Source: Chromatiales bacterium (GTDB lineage Bacteria; Pseudomonadota; Gammaproteobacteria; Xanthomonadales; SZUA-36). From it: DNA of 32,324 nucleotides. Below, piece after piece: positions 10,512 to 21,641 of the stretch. The DNA is taken from contig JAHEFT010000010.1 of the NCBI GenBank assembly GCA_024640025.1, positions 10,177-42,500 of the forward strand, read 5' to 3'. The notes under the pieces were generated by a model, which was not told the origin of the DNA, did no database searches, and worked only from the letters and a program-made list of their open reading frames with translations. A program made the position numbers and the translations under genes. Within the stretch, counting starts at the first letter, position 1. Each line of letters begins with the position of its first letter.

Positions 10512-11428
10512 AGCAGAGGCCGGATAAACCGCAGTACAGCGCAGAGCACATTGGCATAGCGGCCGCCCTGGCGGCCTACATCCTGTGGGGCCTGGCGCCC
10601 ATCTACTTCAAGCAGCTTCAGTCGGTAGCACCGCTGGAAGTCATTGCGCACCGGATCCTCTGGTCGATACCCATTTTGGCGGGCTTCCTGTGGTTGCGAG
10701 ACCGTGCGGCCTTCCTTCAGCGCATGCGCCTGCCCGCCCGGACCATCGGTGTTCTCCTGTTCTCCGGAATCCTGGTGGTTTTCAACTGGCTAATCTTCGT
10801 CTGGGCCGTGGTGAACAACCAGATCCTGGCAACCAGCCTGGGATATTTTATCGGGCCGCTGGTCAACTTCCTGTTGGGATTCCTGTTTCTGAAAGAACGG
10901 CTGACGCCAATCCAGACGGGCGGGGTGCTGATCGCCGCCTCGGGTACGGTTTACCTCGGCTGGTTCCTGGGAACACCACCATGGATATCCCTCAGCCTGG
11001 CTTTTTCATTCGGCTTCTATGGTCTGATCCGAAAAATGCTGGATGTCGGTCCCATGGTAGGTTTGCTGTGGGAGACGCTCCTGCTCGCGATCCCGGCCCT
11101 GCTCTTCATGGTGTGGTCGAGACAAAACGGCTCCCTGGATTTCGCTACTGGTGACCTGGGACTCGACGTGTTGCTGGTGTTGGCGGGACTGGTTACTGTC
11201 CTGCCGCTGGTCTGGTTCAACGTGGCGGCCCGGGCGCTGCGCCTCTCGACAGTAGGTTTTTTCCAGTACATCGCGCCCTCGCTGACCTTCCTGCTCTCGG
11301 TATTCATTTACGATGAAGTTTTCACGCGGGGGCATGCCGTGGCCTTCGGCTGTATCTGGTTTGCTCTGTTGATGGTTTCAGCGGAAACCCTGGCCCGGTC
11401 CCGAAAAAAACGGCGGGGCATAGGGTAG
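10508..11428 (+). CDS. rarD: EamA/RarD-family transporter
   Basis: Multi-pass protein [37 protein letters not shown] start overlaps the aspS stop. Confidence 0.9.
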   Translation: MKQRPDKPQYSAEHIGIAAALAAYILWGLAPIYFKQLQSVAPLEVIAHRILWSIPILAGFLWLRDRAAFLQRMRLPARTIGVLLFSGILVVFNWLIFVWAVVNNQILATSLGYFIGPLVNFLLGFLFLKERLTPIQTGGVLIAASGTVYLGWFLGTPPWISLSLAFSFGFYGLIRKMLDVGPMVGLLWETLLLAIPALLFMVWSRQNGSLDFATGDLGLDVLLVLAGLVTVLPLVWFNVAARALRLSTVGFFQYIAPSLTFLLSVFIYDEVFTRGHAVAFGCIWFALLMVSAETLARSRKKRRGIG

Positions 11429-11430
11429 CC

Positions 11431-12069
11431 ATGGCATCGGGTCCCGAAGTCATTTTGGTCCACGGACTCTGGTTTGGCCCCTGGGCCATGGGCCGGCTCG
11501 CCCGGAAGCTGCAAGCTGGCGGGTTCACCGTCCGGCGGTTTGCCTATGCGAGCACCAGCGGGCAGATTGATGCGCATGCCCGGGAACTGGCGGGGTTTGC
11601 CAGGCGGGCAACTTCTCAACAGGTGCATTTTGTCGGTCACAGCCTGGGAGGCCTGGTGACCCTGCATATGCTGAATGAGATCAGCGACCTGCCGCCCGGA
11701 AGGGTGGTCCTGATGGGCAGCCCGCTGGACGGCAGTATCGTGGCGCGCCGATCAAGCAGGATTCCGGGCGGTGCAAAGCTGTTGGGGCGGGTTCAGGAAG
11801 CGCTTGAACAGGGTTACGGGCGGCTTCCCCCTGGCCGTGAAACCGGCATGATTGCGGGTACCCGGTCGATCGGCCTGGGCAGCCTGGTGGGCGGGGCAGG
11901 AAAGCCCGGAGACGGCACAGTGGCGGTAGCCGAAACCAGGACTCCGGGTCTCAAGGATCATCTCCTCCTTTCGGTAAACCACACGGGCATGCTGTATTCT
12001 TCCGAAGTAGCGCGGCAAGTCGCCTGTTTTCTTCGGACGGGTAGCTTCGACTGGCCGGCCGCATGTTAA
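11431..12069 (+). CDS. Alpha/beta hydrolase (PGAP1/lipase-like)
   Basis: VILVHGLWFGPWAMGRL and nucleophile elbow FVGHSLGGLVTLHML. Confidence 0.88.
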   Translation: MASGPEVILVHGLWFGPWAMGRLARKLQAGGFTVRRFAYASTSGQIDAHARELAGFARRATSQQVHFVGHSLGGLVTLHMLNEISDLPPGRVVLMGSPLDGSIVARRSSRIPGGAKLLGRVQEALEQGYGRLPPGRETGMIAGTRSIGLGSLVGGAGKPGDGTVAVAETRTPGLKDHLLLSVNHTGMLYSSEVARQVACFLRTGSFDWPAAC

Positions 12070-12105
12070 AATACCCCGTTTGACTATCTACCAGGGAATT
12101 CTCTT

Positions 12106-12846
12106 ATGGCCGGACACAGTAAATGGGCCAATATCCAGCACCGTAAAAAGGCGGTGGACGCCAAGCGCGGAAAAATCTTCACCCGTATCAACCGTGAGTT
12201 GAGCGTTGCGGCGCGCGAAGGCGGCAGTGATCCGGACGCCAATCCCCGTCTGCGCCTGGCGATACAGAAAGCCAATGCGGTGAACATGCCCAAAGACACC
12301 ATCGAGCGCACCATCAAGAAGGCCGCGGGTGAACTCGAAGGCGTCACCTACGAGGAGATCCGTTACGAGGGATACGCGCCGAACGGCGTCGCCGTGATGG
12401 TGGATACCCTGACCGATAACCGTAACCGAACGGTCGCCGAAGTACGGCATGCGTTTTCCAAGGCCGGCGGCAACCTGGGCACGGACGGTTCGGTGGGCTA
12501 CCTGTTCAACAAGATCGGCGTGCTCAACTTCGAGCCGGGGACACCGGAAGAGGGTGTCCTCGAAGTCGCCATGGAAGCAGGCGCTGATGACATCGTGACC
12601 GAAGAAGACGGTTCAATCGAGGTGGTTACTTCGCCGGAAGTCTACTCCGACGTGGTCAGCGCGATGGAGGATGCGGGCCTGGCGCCGGCAAATTCCGAAA
12701 TCACGATGCGGGCCACGATCGAAGTGGAACTCGACGTCGAGGCCGGGCAGAAAGTCCTGCGCTTGCTGGATGCCCTGGAAGACCTGGATGATGCACAAGC
12801 GGTTTACTCCAACGCCGATATTCCCGACGAGGCGTACGACGATTGA
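12106..12846 (+). CDS. yebC: YebC/PmpR-family protein
   Basis: MAGHSKWANIQHRKKAVDAKRGKIFTRINREL hallmark N-terminus, located just before ruvC. Confidence 0.97.
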   Translation: MAGHSKWANIQHRKKAVDAKRGKIFTRINRELSVAAREGGSDPDANPRLRLAIQKANAVNMPKDTIERTIKKAAGELEGVTYEEIRYEGYAPNGVAVMVDTLTDNRNRTVAEVRHAFSKAGGNLGTDGSVGYLFNKIGVLNFEPGTPEEGVLEVAMEAGADDIVTEEDGSIEVVTSPEVYSDVVSAMEDAGLAPANSEITMRATIEVELDVEAGQKVLRLLDALEDLDDAQAVYSNADIPDEAYDD

Positions 12847-13343
12847 TGAGAATTCTGGGCATTGATCCGGGATCACGGTTCACCGGCTTCGGCATCATCG
12901 AGGTGCACGGCGACACGATCGTTGCCCTGCACCGCGGTGTGATCAAGACCGGCGGAGGTGAGTTTCCGCAACGCCTGGGCATCATTTTCAATGGCATTGT
13001 CGAACTGGTCGAAGAATTCTCTCCGGATGAAGCCGCGGTTGAATCCGTTTTCATCAGTAAGAATGCAGGATCCGCCCTCAAGCTTGGTCAGGCGCGCGGC
13101 GCCGCGATTTGCGCGGTGGTTTCCCGCGGTGTCCTGGTCGCGGAATATTCCCCGCGCTCGGTCAAGCAGGCCATCGTCGGGCGTGGCAGCGCGGATAAAG
13201 TGCAAGTCCAGCATATGATCAGGGTTTTACTGCAGCTTAAAGAATTGCCGGTCGAAGACGCCGCCGACGCGCTTGCTGTGGCATTATGTCACCACCATAC
13301 ACAGCAGACCGCGGTAAGGCTGCAGGCCCTGGAACAAAGATGA
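12846..13343 (+). CDS. ruvC: Crossover junction endodeoxyribonuclease RuvC
   Basis: MRILGIDPGSRFTGFGII; AAVESVFISKNAGSALKLGQARGA; DAADALAVALCH. ATG at 12846. Confidence 0.96.
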   Translation: MRILGIDPGSRFTGFGIIEVHGDTIVALHRGVIKTGGGEFPQRLGIIFNGIVELVEEFSPDEAAVESVFISKNAGSALKLGQARGAAICAVVSRGVLVAEYSPRSVKQAIVGRGSADKVQVQHMIRVLLQLKELPVEDAADALAVALCHHHTQQTAVRLQALEQR

Positions 13344-13942
13344 TCGCACGCCTGGCAGGAACCCTGATTCACAAGCTACCACCGCTGATGGTGATCGACG
13401 TTGGCGGTGTGGGATACGAAGTGGAAGCGCCGCTTTCAGTGTTCTACGATTTGCCGGAAACCGGGCAAGCCGTGGTGGTCCTGACACATCTCGCGATCAA
13501 GGACGACAGCCATACGCTTTATGGCTTTTCCAGCGAAGCCCAGAGAACCGTTTTTCGCCAGTTGCTCAAAATCAGCGGCATTGGGGCCAAACTCGCGCTG
13601 ACCATATTATCAGGCGCCAGCAGTGAAGAATTGGCGCGCTACGTGGCGGAAGAAGATTCCGCAGCCTTGACCCGGTTGCCCGGTATCGGCAAAAAAACGG
13701 CGGAGCGGATCATCATCGAGTTGCGGGATAAACTCGACGTGATACCGATGGCCTCTGCTTCCGGGCCGGGAAGCCGGCCTGCTGCCCCCGCCAGCGCAGT
13801 CAGCGAGGCGGTCACGGCTCTGAATGCCCTTGGTTATAAGCCGCAAGAGTCCAGCAGCATGGTCAGGGCAGTGGCCGAGCCGGACATGGGCGTCGAAGAA
13901 ATCATTCGCCTTGCCCTGAAGTCCATGGTGAAAACCCTATGA
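13340..13942 (+). CDS. ruvA: Holliday junction DNA helicase RuvA
   Basis: [70 protein letters not shown] at 13340 overlaps the ruvC stop (ATGA). Confidence 0.96.
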   Translation: MIARLAGTLIHKLPPLMVIDVGGVGYEVEAPLSVFYDLPETGQAVVVLTHLAIKDDSHTLYGFSSEAQRTVFRQLLKISGIGAKLALTILSGASSEELARYVAEEDSAALTRLPGIGKKTAERIIIELRDKLDVIPMASASGPGSRPAAPASAVSEAVTALNALGYKPQESSSMVRAVAEPDMGVEEIIRLALKSMVKTL

Positions 13943-14976
13943 GCGAAGCAGAAGAGCGAATCACCTCACCCGAGGACAGCGCCGATGATTTCTTGGTGGA
14001 GGCAAGCCTCCGGCCCCGGACCATGGATGAATACATCGGGCAGCCCGCCATGCGGGAGAAGCTCGGTATTTTTCTCGAGGCCGCCAAGCGCCGCAAAGAG
14101 GCGCTTGACCATACCCTGATATTCGGCCCCCCGGGTCTGGGCAAGACGACCCTGGCGCACGTGATTTCCCATGAACTGGGCGTCAACCTGCGACAGACCT
14201 CGGGTCCGGTGCTGGAACGCGCTGGAGACCTGGCCGCGCTGCTGACCAACCTGCAACCGGGTGACGTGCTGTTCGTCGATGAAATCCACCGCCTGTCGCC
14301 GGTGGTGGAAGAAGTGCTGTATCCGGCGCTGGAAGATTTTCAGATCGACATCATGATTGGCGAAGGCCCGGCCGCCCGCTCCATCAAGCTTGACCTGCCG
14401 CGGTTTACACTGATCGGCGCGACCACGCGGGCCGGCCTGCTGACCTCACCGCTGCGCGACCGTTTCGGCATCGTCGAGCGTCTGGAGTTTTACAGCGCCG
14501 GGGAATTGTCCCAGATTGTCACACGATCGGCACGGATTCTGCAGATTGCCATAGATAATGAAGGGGCAATGGAGCTCGCGCGGCGTTCGCGCGGAACACC
14601 GCGGATTGCCAACCGGCTGCTGCGGCGGGTGAGGGATTTTGCCGAAGTCAAGGGCGACGGGCACATCAACCAGTCGATTGCGGACCTGGCAATGGAAATG
14701 TTGCGCGTGGATGAACAGGGTTTCGACACCATGGACCGCCGTTTGCTGATGATGATTATCGAGAACTTCGACGGCGGCCCGGTCGGTGTCGACAGCATAG
14801 CGGCCTCTCTTTCGGAGGAGCGCGGTACGGTCGAGGATGTGCTGGAACCCTACCTGATTCAGCAGGGTTATATCACCCGAACCGCACGCGGGCGGATGGC
14901 GACCCCGAAGGCCTATCGGCACTTTGGCCTGGAACAGCCAGGCAGTGCCGGCAATGACCTGTTCAACAAGAAATGA
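13939..14976 (+). CDS. ruvB: Holliday junction branch migration ATPase RuvB
   Basis: [72 protein letters not shown]. Confidence 0.97.
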   Translation: MSEAEERITSPEDSADDFLVEASLRPRTMDEYIGQPAMREKLGIFLEAAKRRKEALDHTLIFGPPGLGKTTLAHVISHELGVNLRQTSGPVLERAGDLAALLTNLQPGDVLFVDEIHRLSPVVEEVLYPALEDFQIDIMIGEGPAARSIKLDLPRFTLIGATTRAGLLTSPLRDRFGIVERLEFYSAGELSQIVTRSARILQIAIDNEGAMELARRSRGTPRIANRLLRRVRDFAEVKGDGHINQSIADLAMEMLRVDEQGFDTMDRRLLMMIIENFDGGPVGVDSIAASLSEERGTVEDVLEPYLIQQGYITRTARGRMATPKAYRHFGLEQPGSAGNDLFNKK

Positions 14977-15401
14977 GTGAACTAAAGACCGAACCTTTTG
15001 TCTGGCAGCTAAGGGTGTATTTCGAGGACACGGATGCCGGGGGTGTCGTTTACCATTCGCGTTACCTGAATTTTTTTGAGCGCGCCCGGACCGAAATGTT
15101 GCGGGCCATGGGAGTTTCACAAACTGAACTCAGGGAAAAACACGGGTTGATCTGGGTGGTGCTGGAGATCAATGTGAAATTTCGCAAGGCGGCGCGGCTG
15201 GACGATGAATTGCTGGTGAGTGCGGAACTTCAGTGGGTGAAAGGCGTGCGGCAGGGTTTTCGGCAGGTGATGACAAGAATTTCAGATGGAGTGGAGATAG
15301 CGATCGCGGAACTCAGCGCAGTCATGCTCCACGCGGACAGTCTCAAACCGGCGCGGATGCCGGAATGGATCAAGGCGGAGTTAAATAAACATGCAGAGTG
15401 A
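14973..15401 (+). CDS. ybgC: Acyl-CoA thioesterase YbgC (tol-pal system-associated)
   Basis: [33 protein letters not shown], located before tolQ. Confidence 0.95.
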   Translation: MSELKTEPFVWQLRVYFEDTDAGGVVYHSRYLNFFERARTEMLRAMGVSQTELREKHGLIWVVLEINVKFRKAARLDDELLVSAELQWVKGVRQGFRQVMTRISDGVEIAIAELSAVMLHADSLKPARMPEWIKAELNKHAE

Positions 15402-16077
15402 TTTACAAATCTGGCAGTTGATCTGGGATGCAAGCCTGATGGTGAAGGGCGTGATGCTGCTGCTTCTCCTGGCTTCAGTGGCTTCCTGGATGATCATTTT
15501 CCGAAAACGGCAAATCCTGGCGAAATCAGAAAAAGACGCCAACGTGTTCGAGGAAAAATTCTGGTCCGGCACCGATCTGACTGCCCTGCACGAAGGGATA
15601 ACCGGGGCACACCGGGTGACCCGGGGCATGGAGCGGATTTTCGATGCGGGCTTTTCCGAGTTCCTGCGCATGCGGCAGCAAGGCAGGATGGGGCCGGTTG
15701 CGATGGTCGAAGGCTCTCAGCGCTCCATGCGGATTGCGCTGACCCGAGAGGCGGAGGAACTGGAAAATCATCTGAATTTCCTGGCCACGGTGGGCTCCAC
15801 CAGCCCGTACGTGGGGCTGTTCGGTACCGTGTGGGGCATCATGACATCCTTTCACCAGCTGGCGAACGTCAACCAGGCCACCATCGCGATGGTGGCGCCG
15901 GGCATTTCCGAAGCCCTGGTCGCGACTGCCATGGGCTTGTTTGCAGCCATCCCGGCAGTGATCGCCTACAACCGTTTTTCGAACCAGGTTGAAAGGCTGG
16001 AAGTCCGGTACGACAACTTCAAGGAAGAGTTTTCCAGCATCCTTCAGCGGCAGGCACACCTGCTCAAAGAGGAGTAG
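15391..16077 (+). CDS. tolQ: Tol-Pal system protein TolQ
   Basis: MotA/TolQ/ExbB family: FLATVGSTSPYVGLFGTVWGIMTSF; GISEALVATAMGLFAAIPAVIAYN. Confidence 0.96.
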   Translation: MQSDLQIWQLIWDASLMVKGVMLLLLLASVASWMIIFRKRQILAKSEKDANVFEEKFWSGTDLTALHEGITGAHRVTRGMERIFDAGFSEFLRMRQQGRMGPVAMVEGSQRSMRIALTREAEELENHLNFLATVGSTSPYVGLFGTVWGIMTSFHQLANVNQATIAMVAPGISEALVATAMGLFAAIPAVIAYNRFSNQVERLEVRYDNFKEEFSSILQRQAHLLKEE

Positions 16078-16083
16078 AAAGCC

Positions 16084-16551
16084 ATGGACACCGTCAGGGG
16101 ACGCCGCCGCCCGATGGCAGAAATCAACGTCGTGCCGTATATCGACGTGATGCTGGTTCTGCTCGTGATTTTCATGATTACCGCACCGTTGTTGAACCTG
16201 GGCGTAGAAGTGGAACTGCCAAAGGCCGACGCCGAACCCATGGATACCCAGGAAAACGACGAACCGCTGGTCATTACCGTATTGCAGAACGGGGATCTCT
16301 ACCTCAATGCCGGAGGCGATCTCGACGGCACCAGCAGCGGCCTGATCGACCCCGAATCCCTGGTCACGATGGTCTCCGCCATCGTCAGCCGGAACCCGGA
16401 GATACAGGTTCTGGTCGGCGGTGACGAACGCGCCAATTACGGCCAGGTGTACAACGCCATGGTGTTGCTGCAAAAGGCAGGGGTAACCAAGGTCGGCCTG
16501 ATGAGCGATCCGATGGAGCTTGGCCTGGGGCCGGAGGGAGCGGCGGAGTAG
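16084..16551 (+). CDS. tolR: Tol-Pal system protein TolR
   Basis: ExbD/TolR: RRPMAEINVVPYIDVMLVLLVIFMITAPLL. Confidence 0.95.
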   Translation: MDTVRGRRRPMAEINVVPYIDVMLVLLVIFMITAPLLNLGVEVELPKADAEPMDTQENDEPLVITVLQNGDLYLNAGGDLDGTSSGLIDPESLVTMVSAIVSRNPEIQVLVGGDERANYGQVYNAMVLLQKAGVTKVGLMSDPMELGLGPEGAAE

Positions 16552-16554
16552 GCC

Positions 16555-17445
16555 GTGTTTTCCTGGCAGGAATTCAATGCGCGACTGCGGGTATTCGCGC
16601 TCGCAATCGGCGTGCACGTGCTGATGGCGGCGCTGGTGGTATTGGGCACCATGCACTGGGAGCCTTTCCGCAAGCCCAATCCTGTCGGGCTGACCATTGA
16701 AGCCGTCATGGTGGACACCAGCGAAATCAAGAAGCAGCGCGACGAAGCAAAAGCAGCAGCAGAGAGAGAAGAGCGGCGCAAACAGCGTGACGAGGAACTC
16801 GAACGCCAAAGGCAGCGCGAAAAAGAACAGCAGAAACAAAAAGAAAAGGACGCAGCTGAAAAACGGCAAAAAGAACTGGAAGAACAAAAAAAACGCGAGG
16901 CGCAGGACCGCCTGCAAAAGCTTAGAATGGAAAACGAACGCAAGCTGGAAGAGGAGCGCCTGAAGCAGCAAAGCGAACTGGAGAAAATTACGAAGCAGCG
17001 CGAGGCCGCGGAGAAGCAGCGAAAGCTGGATGAAGAACGCCTCAAGCAGACCGAGGCCCGCAAGGAACAGGACCTGCTGGAGCAACAGCGACTGCAGCGC
17101 GAAGCCGCCGCAAAGCGCAAGGCCGATGAAGAAGCCAGGGAGTTTCGGGCGGGTCAGCAGGCCACCCTGAGTGATAACTACCAGGCCGCTATCCAGTCGT
17201 TCGTGACGCAGAACTGGTTGCGGCCGCCTACCGCCAAGCCTGGTCTCCGGTGTACCCTGAAGATCGTGCAGATTCCGGGCGGGGAAGTAATTTCGGCGGC
17301 CATTGCCGGTAAATGCAACGGCGACGAGGCCACGCGGAGATCCATTCTGGCGGCGGTAGAAAGAGGTGGGGCGCTTCCTTACCGCGGTTTCGAGGACGTA
17401 TTCCAGAGACAAATTGATTTTATCTTTATTTATGATGGTGATTAG
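16555..17445 (+). CDS. tolA: Cell envelope integrity protein TolA
   Basis: N-terminal TM, long K/E/Q/R-rich helical domain, C-terminal domain [22 protein letters not shown] start between tolR and tolB. Confidence 0.93.
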   Translation: MFSWQEFNARLRVFALAIGVHVLMAALVVLGTMHWEPFRKPNPVGLTIEAVMVDTSEIKKQRDEAKAAAEREERRKQRDEELERQRQREKEQQKQKEKDAAEKRQKELEEQKKREAQDRLQKLRMENERKLEEERLKQQSELEKITKQREAAEKQRKLDEERLKQTEARKEQDLLEQQRLQREAAAKRKADEEAREFRAGQQATLSDNYQAAIQSFVTQNWLRPPTAKPGLRCTLKIVQIPGGEVISAAIAGKCNGDEATRRSILAAVERGGALPYRGFEDVFQRQIDFIFIYDGD

Positions 17446-18742
17446 AAACGTGAAAAAACTACTCTTCATATTCATCGCGGCGCTGTCTTTCCAGACAGCC
17501 CAGGCCCAGTTGGAAATCGAGATCATCAGCGGCAACGCAAGCGCCTTGCCGATCGCGATCGTTCCCATGGCCTGGCAGGCCAACGATCCGGCGCCGGCCA
17601 CCCGGGTTGATGAAATTATCTCCGGAGACTTGTATAGGTCCGGACTGTTCGACCCGATGGATGTCGGGGACATGGCGGAAAAACCTACGGATGGCGAAGC
17701 GATCAGGTTCGGTAACTGGCGGCTTCTTAAAGTCGACTACATCGTGGTCGGTCAGGTGCGTACACCGCCTGATGGGGATGGCTATGAACTGATCTACCAG
17801 TTGTTCGATGTTCACACCCAGGAAATGCTGTTGTCGCGCATCACGACGGTGGGACCGGGTGATCTGCGTTTCGGCGCACACCGCGTGGCCGATTCGATCT
17901 ACGAAGCGCTGACCGGCGTACCCGGCGCGTTCTCCACCCGGATTGCCTACATCACAGCCACTGGCCTCGGTAATGATCAGCGCTACGAACTGGTCGTCGC
18001 CGACGCCGACGGTTTCGGCCCGCAATCCATTGTGGGTTCGCCCGAACCGCTGCTGTCACCGGCCTGGTCGCCGGATGGCCGTCATCTTGCTTATGTCTCA
18101 TTCGAGCAGGGCAATTCCGCCATTTACATGCAGGATGTTTCCACTGGAGCGCGCGAGCTGATTTCCAGCGGAAAAGGCATCAACGGCGCGCCCTCCTTTT
18201 CACCCGACGGCAAGAGAATGGCCCTGACGCTTTCCCGTACGGGCAATCCTGAAATCAATGTTCGGGACATGGCCACAGGCCGCACAAACCAGGTTACCCA
18301 GCACTGGTCGATCGACACCGAACCCGTGTGGTCGCCCGACGGGCGGTACATCTATTTCACCTCGGATCGGGGTGGCCGGCCGCAGATTTACCGGGTTTCA
18401 CCGGAGGGTGGAAATCCTCAACGAGTAACGCTTGAAGGCGACTATAATGCCCGCGCCAGTATTTCGCCTGATGGGCGCAGAATAGCTGTAGCGCAAGGCA
18501 GAGGAAACGAGTATCGTATAGCAGTCTGGGACATTGAAACTGAACGATTCACTGTACTTACACCGGGAACTCTTGACGAATCCCCCAGTTTTGCACCGAA
18601 CGGAAGCATGATTCTTTACGCAACCCGGGAAGGCAGCCGGGGCGTACTGTCTGCAGTATCTGCAGACGGAAACGTAAGGCAGAGACTGATTTTAAGTGAA
18701 GGCGACGTTCGGGAACCGGCATGGTCACCTGTAATCAGGTAG
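17435..18742 (+). CDS. tolB: Tol-Pal system beta-propeller protein TolB
   Basis: Signal peptide [19 protein letters not shown]; repeated [11 protein letters not shown] / [12 protein letters not shown] / [16 protein letters not shown] motifs. The start (17432, 17435 or GTG 17450) is uncertain and overlaps the tolA end. Confidence 0.94.
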   Translation: MVIRNVKKLLFIFIAALSFQTAQAQLEIEIISGNASALPIAIVPMAWQANDPAPATRVDEIISGDLYRSGLFDPMDVGDMAEKPTDGEAIRFGNWRLLKVDYIVVGQVRTPPDGDGYELIYQLFDVHTQEMLLSRITTVGPGDLRFGAHRVADSIYEALTGVPGAFSTRIAYITATGLGNDQRYELVVADADGFGPQSIVGSPEPLLSPAWSPDGRHLAYVSFEQGNSAIYMQDVSTGARELISSGKGINGAPSFSPDGKRMALTLSRTGNPEINVRDMATGRTNQVTQHWSIDTEPVWSPDGRYIYFTSDRGGRPQIYRVSPEGGNPQRVTLEGDYNARASISPDGRRIAVAQGRGNEYRIAVWDIETERFTVLTPGTLDESPSFAPNGSMILYATREGSRGVLSAVSADGNVRQRLILSEGDVREPAWSPVIR

Positions 18743-18808
18743 AATACTTTAATAAGTTTTGAGAGAAGTCGATGTGGACGACTCAAAGAAAAAAATCTGG
18801 AGAAAGAA

Positions 18809-19339
18809 ATGAAAAACGCATGGAAACTGGCCCTTGCAGTACTAATTGCACTAACCCTGGCAGCATGTCAGACGGCTCCAAAAGCCAAGCCTGCTACCCC
18901 TGAGACGGCGCCTGAACCACCAAAAACCGACGTGGATACTTCGGCTGCCCCCAATCCGCATGATTATGCCGATGCACGTAATTTCGATAATCCGGAGAGC
19001 TTGCTTTCAAAGCGCGTGATCTATTTCGATTTTGACAAATCAACCGTGCGTCCTGAATACCGCGGAATCGTTTCTGCACACGCTGCTTATGCCAAGGCTC
19101 ATGGCAGCGCCCGCGTTACGCTTGAAGGTCATGCTGACGAACGCGGCACACGTGAATACAACCTGGGTCTCGGCGAACGCCGCGGCAACGCCGTTGATGC
19201 ATTGATGGCGGCACAGGGCGCGAGCAGCAACCAGTTGACAGTTGTCAGTTATGGTGAAGAACGTCCGGTCTGCCGTGTGAGTGACGAAGAGTGCTGGTCA
19301 CTGAATCGTCGCGTGGAGATCGTCTACACGGCTAAATGA
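18809..19339 (+). CDS. pal: Peptidoglycan-associated lipoprotein Pal
   Basis: Lipobox LTLAACQT; OmpA-like VIYFDFDKSTVRPEY; LEGHADERGTREYNLGLGERR. Confidence 0.97.
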   Translation: MKNAWKLALAVLIALTLAACQTAPKAKPATPETAPEPPKTDVDTSAAPNPHDYADARNFDNPESLLSKRVIYFDFDKSTVRPEYRGIVSAHAAYAKAHGSARVTLEGHADERGTREYNLGLGERRGNAVDALMAAQGASSNQLTVVSYGEERPVCRVSDEECWSLNRRVEIVYTAK

Positions 19340-20163
19340 TCATGATTGGAGTTATTCGTTACAAAGCCATGGTGGCCAGCTTCGTGCTGGCCACTGTCGT
19401 ATCCACTTCGGCCTCAAGCCCGGCCATGGCCCAGGCAACGGACTCCAGCGCCATGGCGAACCTGGTCATCCAGGTCCAGGAATTGCAGGACGAAGTCCGC
19501 ATGCTGCGCGGCAGGCTGGAAGAGCAAAGCACGGAACTGGAAAATCTCAAGCGCCGGCAGCGCGACCAGTACCTCGACCTGGACCAGCGCCTGTCTGATA
19601 CGCGCAACGCACAACCCATGGTCGGAGCCGGTCAGGCAGTCACAGCGCAGCAGGGACCCGTGCTTTCACCGGCCCAGGATGAACCCGAAGTGCGCGGGGC
19701 AATGGAATCACAGTCCGAAGTAACGCCAATCGAACAGCCCGTGGCGCAAAGCCAGTCAGCACCGATGTCGGCAGCGGATGAGAAAGCTGCCTACGACCAG
19801 GCTTTCCAGGCCCTCAAGGAACTTCGCTACGCCGATGCAGCGGAGGATTTCCAGTCATTTCTCGACCAGTATCCCAATAGCGAGTACGCAGACAATGCGC
19901 AGTACTGGTTGGGTGAATCCTATTACGTTACCCGCAATTACGATATCGCGCTGACCTCTTTCGAGACCCTGATCAGCCAGTTCCCGGAAAGCCCGAAAGC
20001 GCCCGATGCTCTGCTCAAGATCGGTTACACCTATTATGAGTTGGAACAGTGGGACAGCGCCCGCTCAGCCCTGACCCAGGTGCAGGAACAATACCCCGGT
20101 ACCACGTTGTCCCGCCTGGCGGAAAATCGCCTGCGCAGCATGCGTATGGAAGGCCACTATTGA
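19336..20163 (+). CDS. cpoB: Cell division coordinator CpoB (YbgF)
   Basis: Signal sequence, N-terminal coiled coil, C-terminal TPR (YDQAFQALKELRYADAAEDFQSFLDQYPNSEYADNAQYWLGESYY); overlaps the pal stop. Confidence 0.93.
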   Translation: MIMIGVIRYKAMVASFVLATVVSTSASSPAMAQATDSSAMANLVIQVQELQDEVRMLRGRLEEQSTELENLKRRQRDQYLDLDQRLSDTRNAQPMVGAGQAVTAQQGPVLSPAQDEPEVRGAMESQSEVTPIEQPVAQSQSAPMSAADEKAAYDQAFQALKELRYADAAEDFQSFLDQYPNSEYADNAQYWLGESYYVTRNYDIALTSFETLISQFPESPKAPDALLKIGYTYYELEQWDSARSALTQVQEQYPGTTLSRLAENRLRSMRMEGHY

Positions 20164-20185
20164 AGCAAGTCGTGGCCAGGCTTCC

Positions 20186-20212
20186 GTAGGAGCGGCTTCA
20201 GTCGCGATCAGG
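20186..20212 (+). repeat. REP-like palindromic element
   Basis: gtaggagcggcttcagtcgcgatcagg, matching the elements at 1-21 and 2649-2675. Confidence 0.7.
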
Positions 20213-20259
20213 ATTCCTGAATGGAACCAGCATCCAAAATGGCTGAATCCCGCGAGGGC

Positions 20260-20895
20260 ATGCTGAAAATCACGGAGATTTTCCATTCTCTCCAGGGTGA
20301 AGCGCTCCAGGCAGGCCTTCCCACCGTATTTGTACGACTCACGGGATGCCCGCTGCGCTGCACCTATTGCGACAGCGAATACGCCTTCCACGGCGGTGTG
20401 TGGATGCACTTTGACGATATCCTGGCCGAGATCCGGCGCCATGAAACCCCTTACGTTTGTATCACGGGTGGTGAGCCTTTGGCACAGAAACGTTGTTCCG
20501 AACTACTGGCGCTGTTATGTGACGAAGGTTTCCGGGTTTCGCTGGAAACCAGCGGCGCGGCAGACATCGGCCTGGCCGATCAGCGGGTGAGCCGGGTCAT
20601 GGACCTGAAAACGCCGGATTCGGGAGAGGAAGACAAAAACCTTTGGGCTAATCTCGAAAAATTGACGCCGAACGACCAGGTCAAGTTCGTGATCTGTTCC
20701 CGTGCGGATTACGAGTGGGCAAAAAAGCAGTTGCGCCAGCGCAGTCTGGATTCTTATTGTGATGTCCTGTTCTCGCCCGCCTGGGAATTGGTGGAAGCGA
20801 GGAAGCTGGCGGAATGGATACTGCAAGACCGCTTACCGGTAAGATTCCAGCTTCAGCTTCACAAGTTGTTGTGGGGCGACACGCCCGGTAAATAA
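20260..20895 (+). CDS. queE: 7-carboxy-7-deazaguanine synthase QueE
   Basis: [14 protein letters not shown]; radical SAM motif [17 protein letters not shown] at 20260 (preceded by gagg) preferred to the ORF start at 20221. Confidence 0.94.
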   Translation: MLKITEIFHSLQGEALQAGLPTVFVRLTGCPLRCTYCDSEYAFHGGVWMHFDDILAEIRRHETPYVCITGGEPLAQKRCSELLALLCDEGFRVSLETSGAADIGLADQRVSRVMDLKTPDSGEEDKNLWANLEKLTPNDQVKFVICSRADYEWAKKQLRQRSLDSYCDVLFSPAWELVEARKLAEWILQDRLPVRFQLQLHKLLWGDTPGK

Positions 20896-20909
20896 ATTTG
20901 GAATTCACG

Positions 20910-21581
20910 ATGGTTGAAAAAAAGAGAGCCGTGGTGCTGGTCTCCGGAGGCCTCGATTCGGTGACCGCCCTGGCCATCGCACAAGGGCAGGATTTCGATT
21001 GTTACGCGCTATCGGTAGACTACGGACAGCGCCACCGTTCGGAGCTGGATGCCGCAAGGCGAGTGACAGATGCAGCCAGGGTGCCACTGAAGGTTCTCCC
21101 GCTCGATCTGCGTGGAATCGGAGGTTCTGCCCTGACCGATGACATTGAGGTCCCTGAGACTGAAACGAGCGGCATCCCGGTCACCTATGTGCCTGCACGC
21201 AACACCATCATGTTGTCCCTGGCGCTGGCCTATGCCGAGGTGCTTGGCGCAGATGATATCTTCATCGGCGTCAACGCGGTCGATTATTCCGGTTACCCGG
21301 ACTGCCGGCCCGAATTCATCGCTGCCTACCAGCAGATGGCCCGCCTGGCGACAAAAGCCGGTGCAGAAGGCCGGGAGATGACCATCCACACGCCGCTGAT
21401 CGACCTGGCCAAGGCCGGAATCATCAAAAAAGGCATCGAGCTGGGCGTGGACTACGCCCTGACGGTTTCCTGTTACCAGGCGGACGAGCAGGGAAAAGCC
21501 TGCGGTGTCTGTGATTCCTGCCGGATACGCAGAGAGGGTTTCAGGGCAGCGCAGGTTCCCGATCCAACCCGATATCGTTAA
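20910..21581 (+). CDS. queC: 7-cyano-7-deazaguanine synthase QueC
   Basis: [18 protein letters not shown]-loop; zinc motif [17 protein letters not shown] at 20910 likely. Confidence 0.95.
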   Translation: MVEKKRAVVLVSGGLDSVTALAIAQGQDFDCYALSVDYGQRHRSELDAARRVTDAARVPLKVLPLDLRGIGGSALTDDIEVPETETSGIPVTYVPARNTIMLSLALAYAEVLGADDIFIGVNAVDYSGYPDCRPEFIAAYQQMARLATKAGAEGREMTIHTPLIDLAKAGIIKKGIELGVDYALTVSCYQADEQGKACGVCDSCRIRREGFRAAQVPDPTRYR

Positions 21582-21597
21582 AAAAGACCCGCAAACC

Positions 21598-21626
21598 TTG
21601 AGCCAGCCGGCAAATTCCCCTACAAT
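21598..21626 (+). promoter_or_regulatory. Sigma-70-type promoter for tRNA-Lys (TTGAGC - 17 bp - TACAAT)
   Basis: -35 TTGAGC at 21598-21603 and -10 TACAAT at 21621-21626, 17-bp spacer, just upstream of the tRNA. Confidence 0.6.
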
Positions 21627-21641
21627 TCCGCCTCTTCCCGG

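Noticed and set aside
16730-17150. Repetitive AAAGAAC/GCAGCG-rich tract considered as a DNA repeat
   Set aside because: Explained by the normal K/E/Q/R-rich helical domain of TolA.
15526-17673. 715-aa minus-strand ORF antisense to tolQ-tolR-tolA-tolB
   Set aside because: Fully antisense to four well-recognised genes; low-complexity Phe/Leu-rich translation is the complement of tolA's K/E/Q-rich codons.
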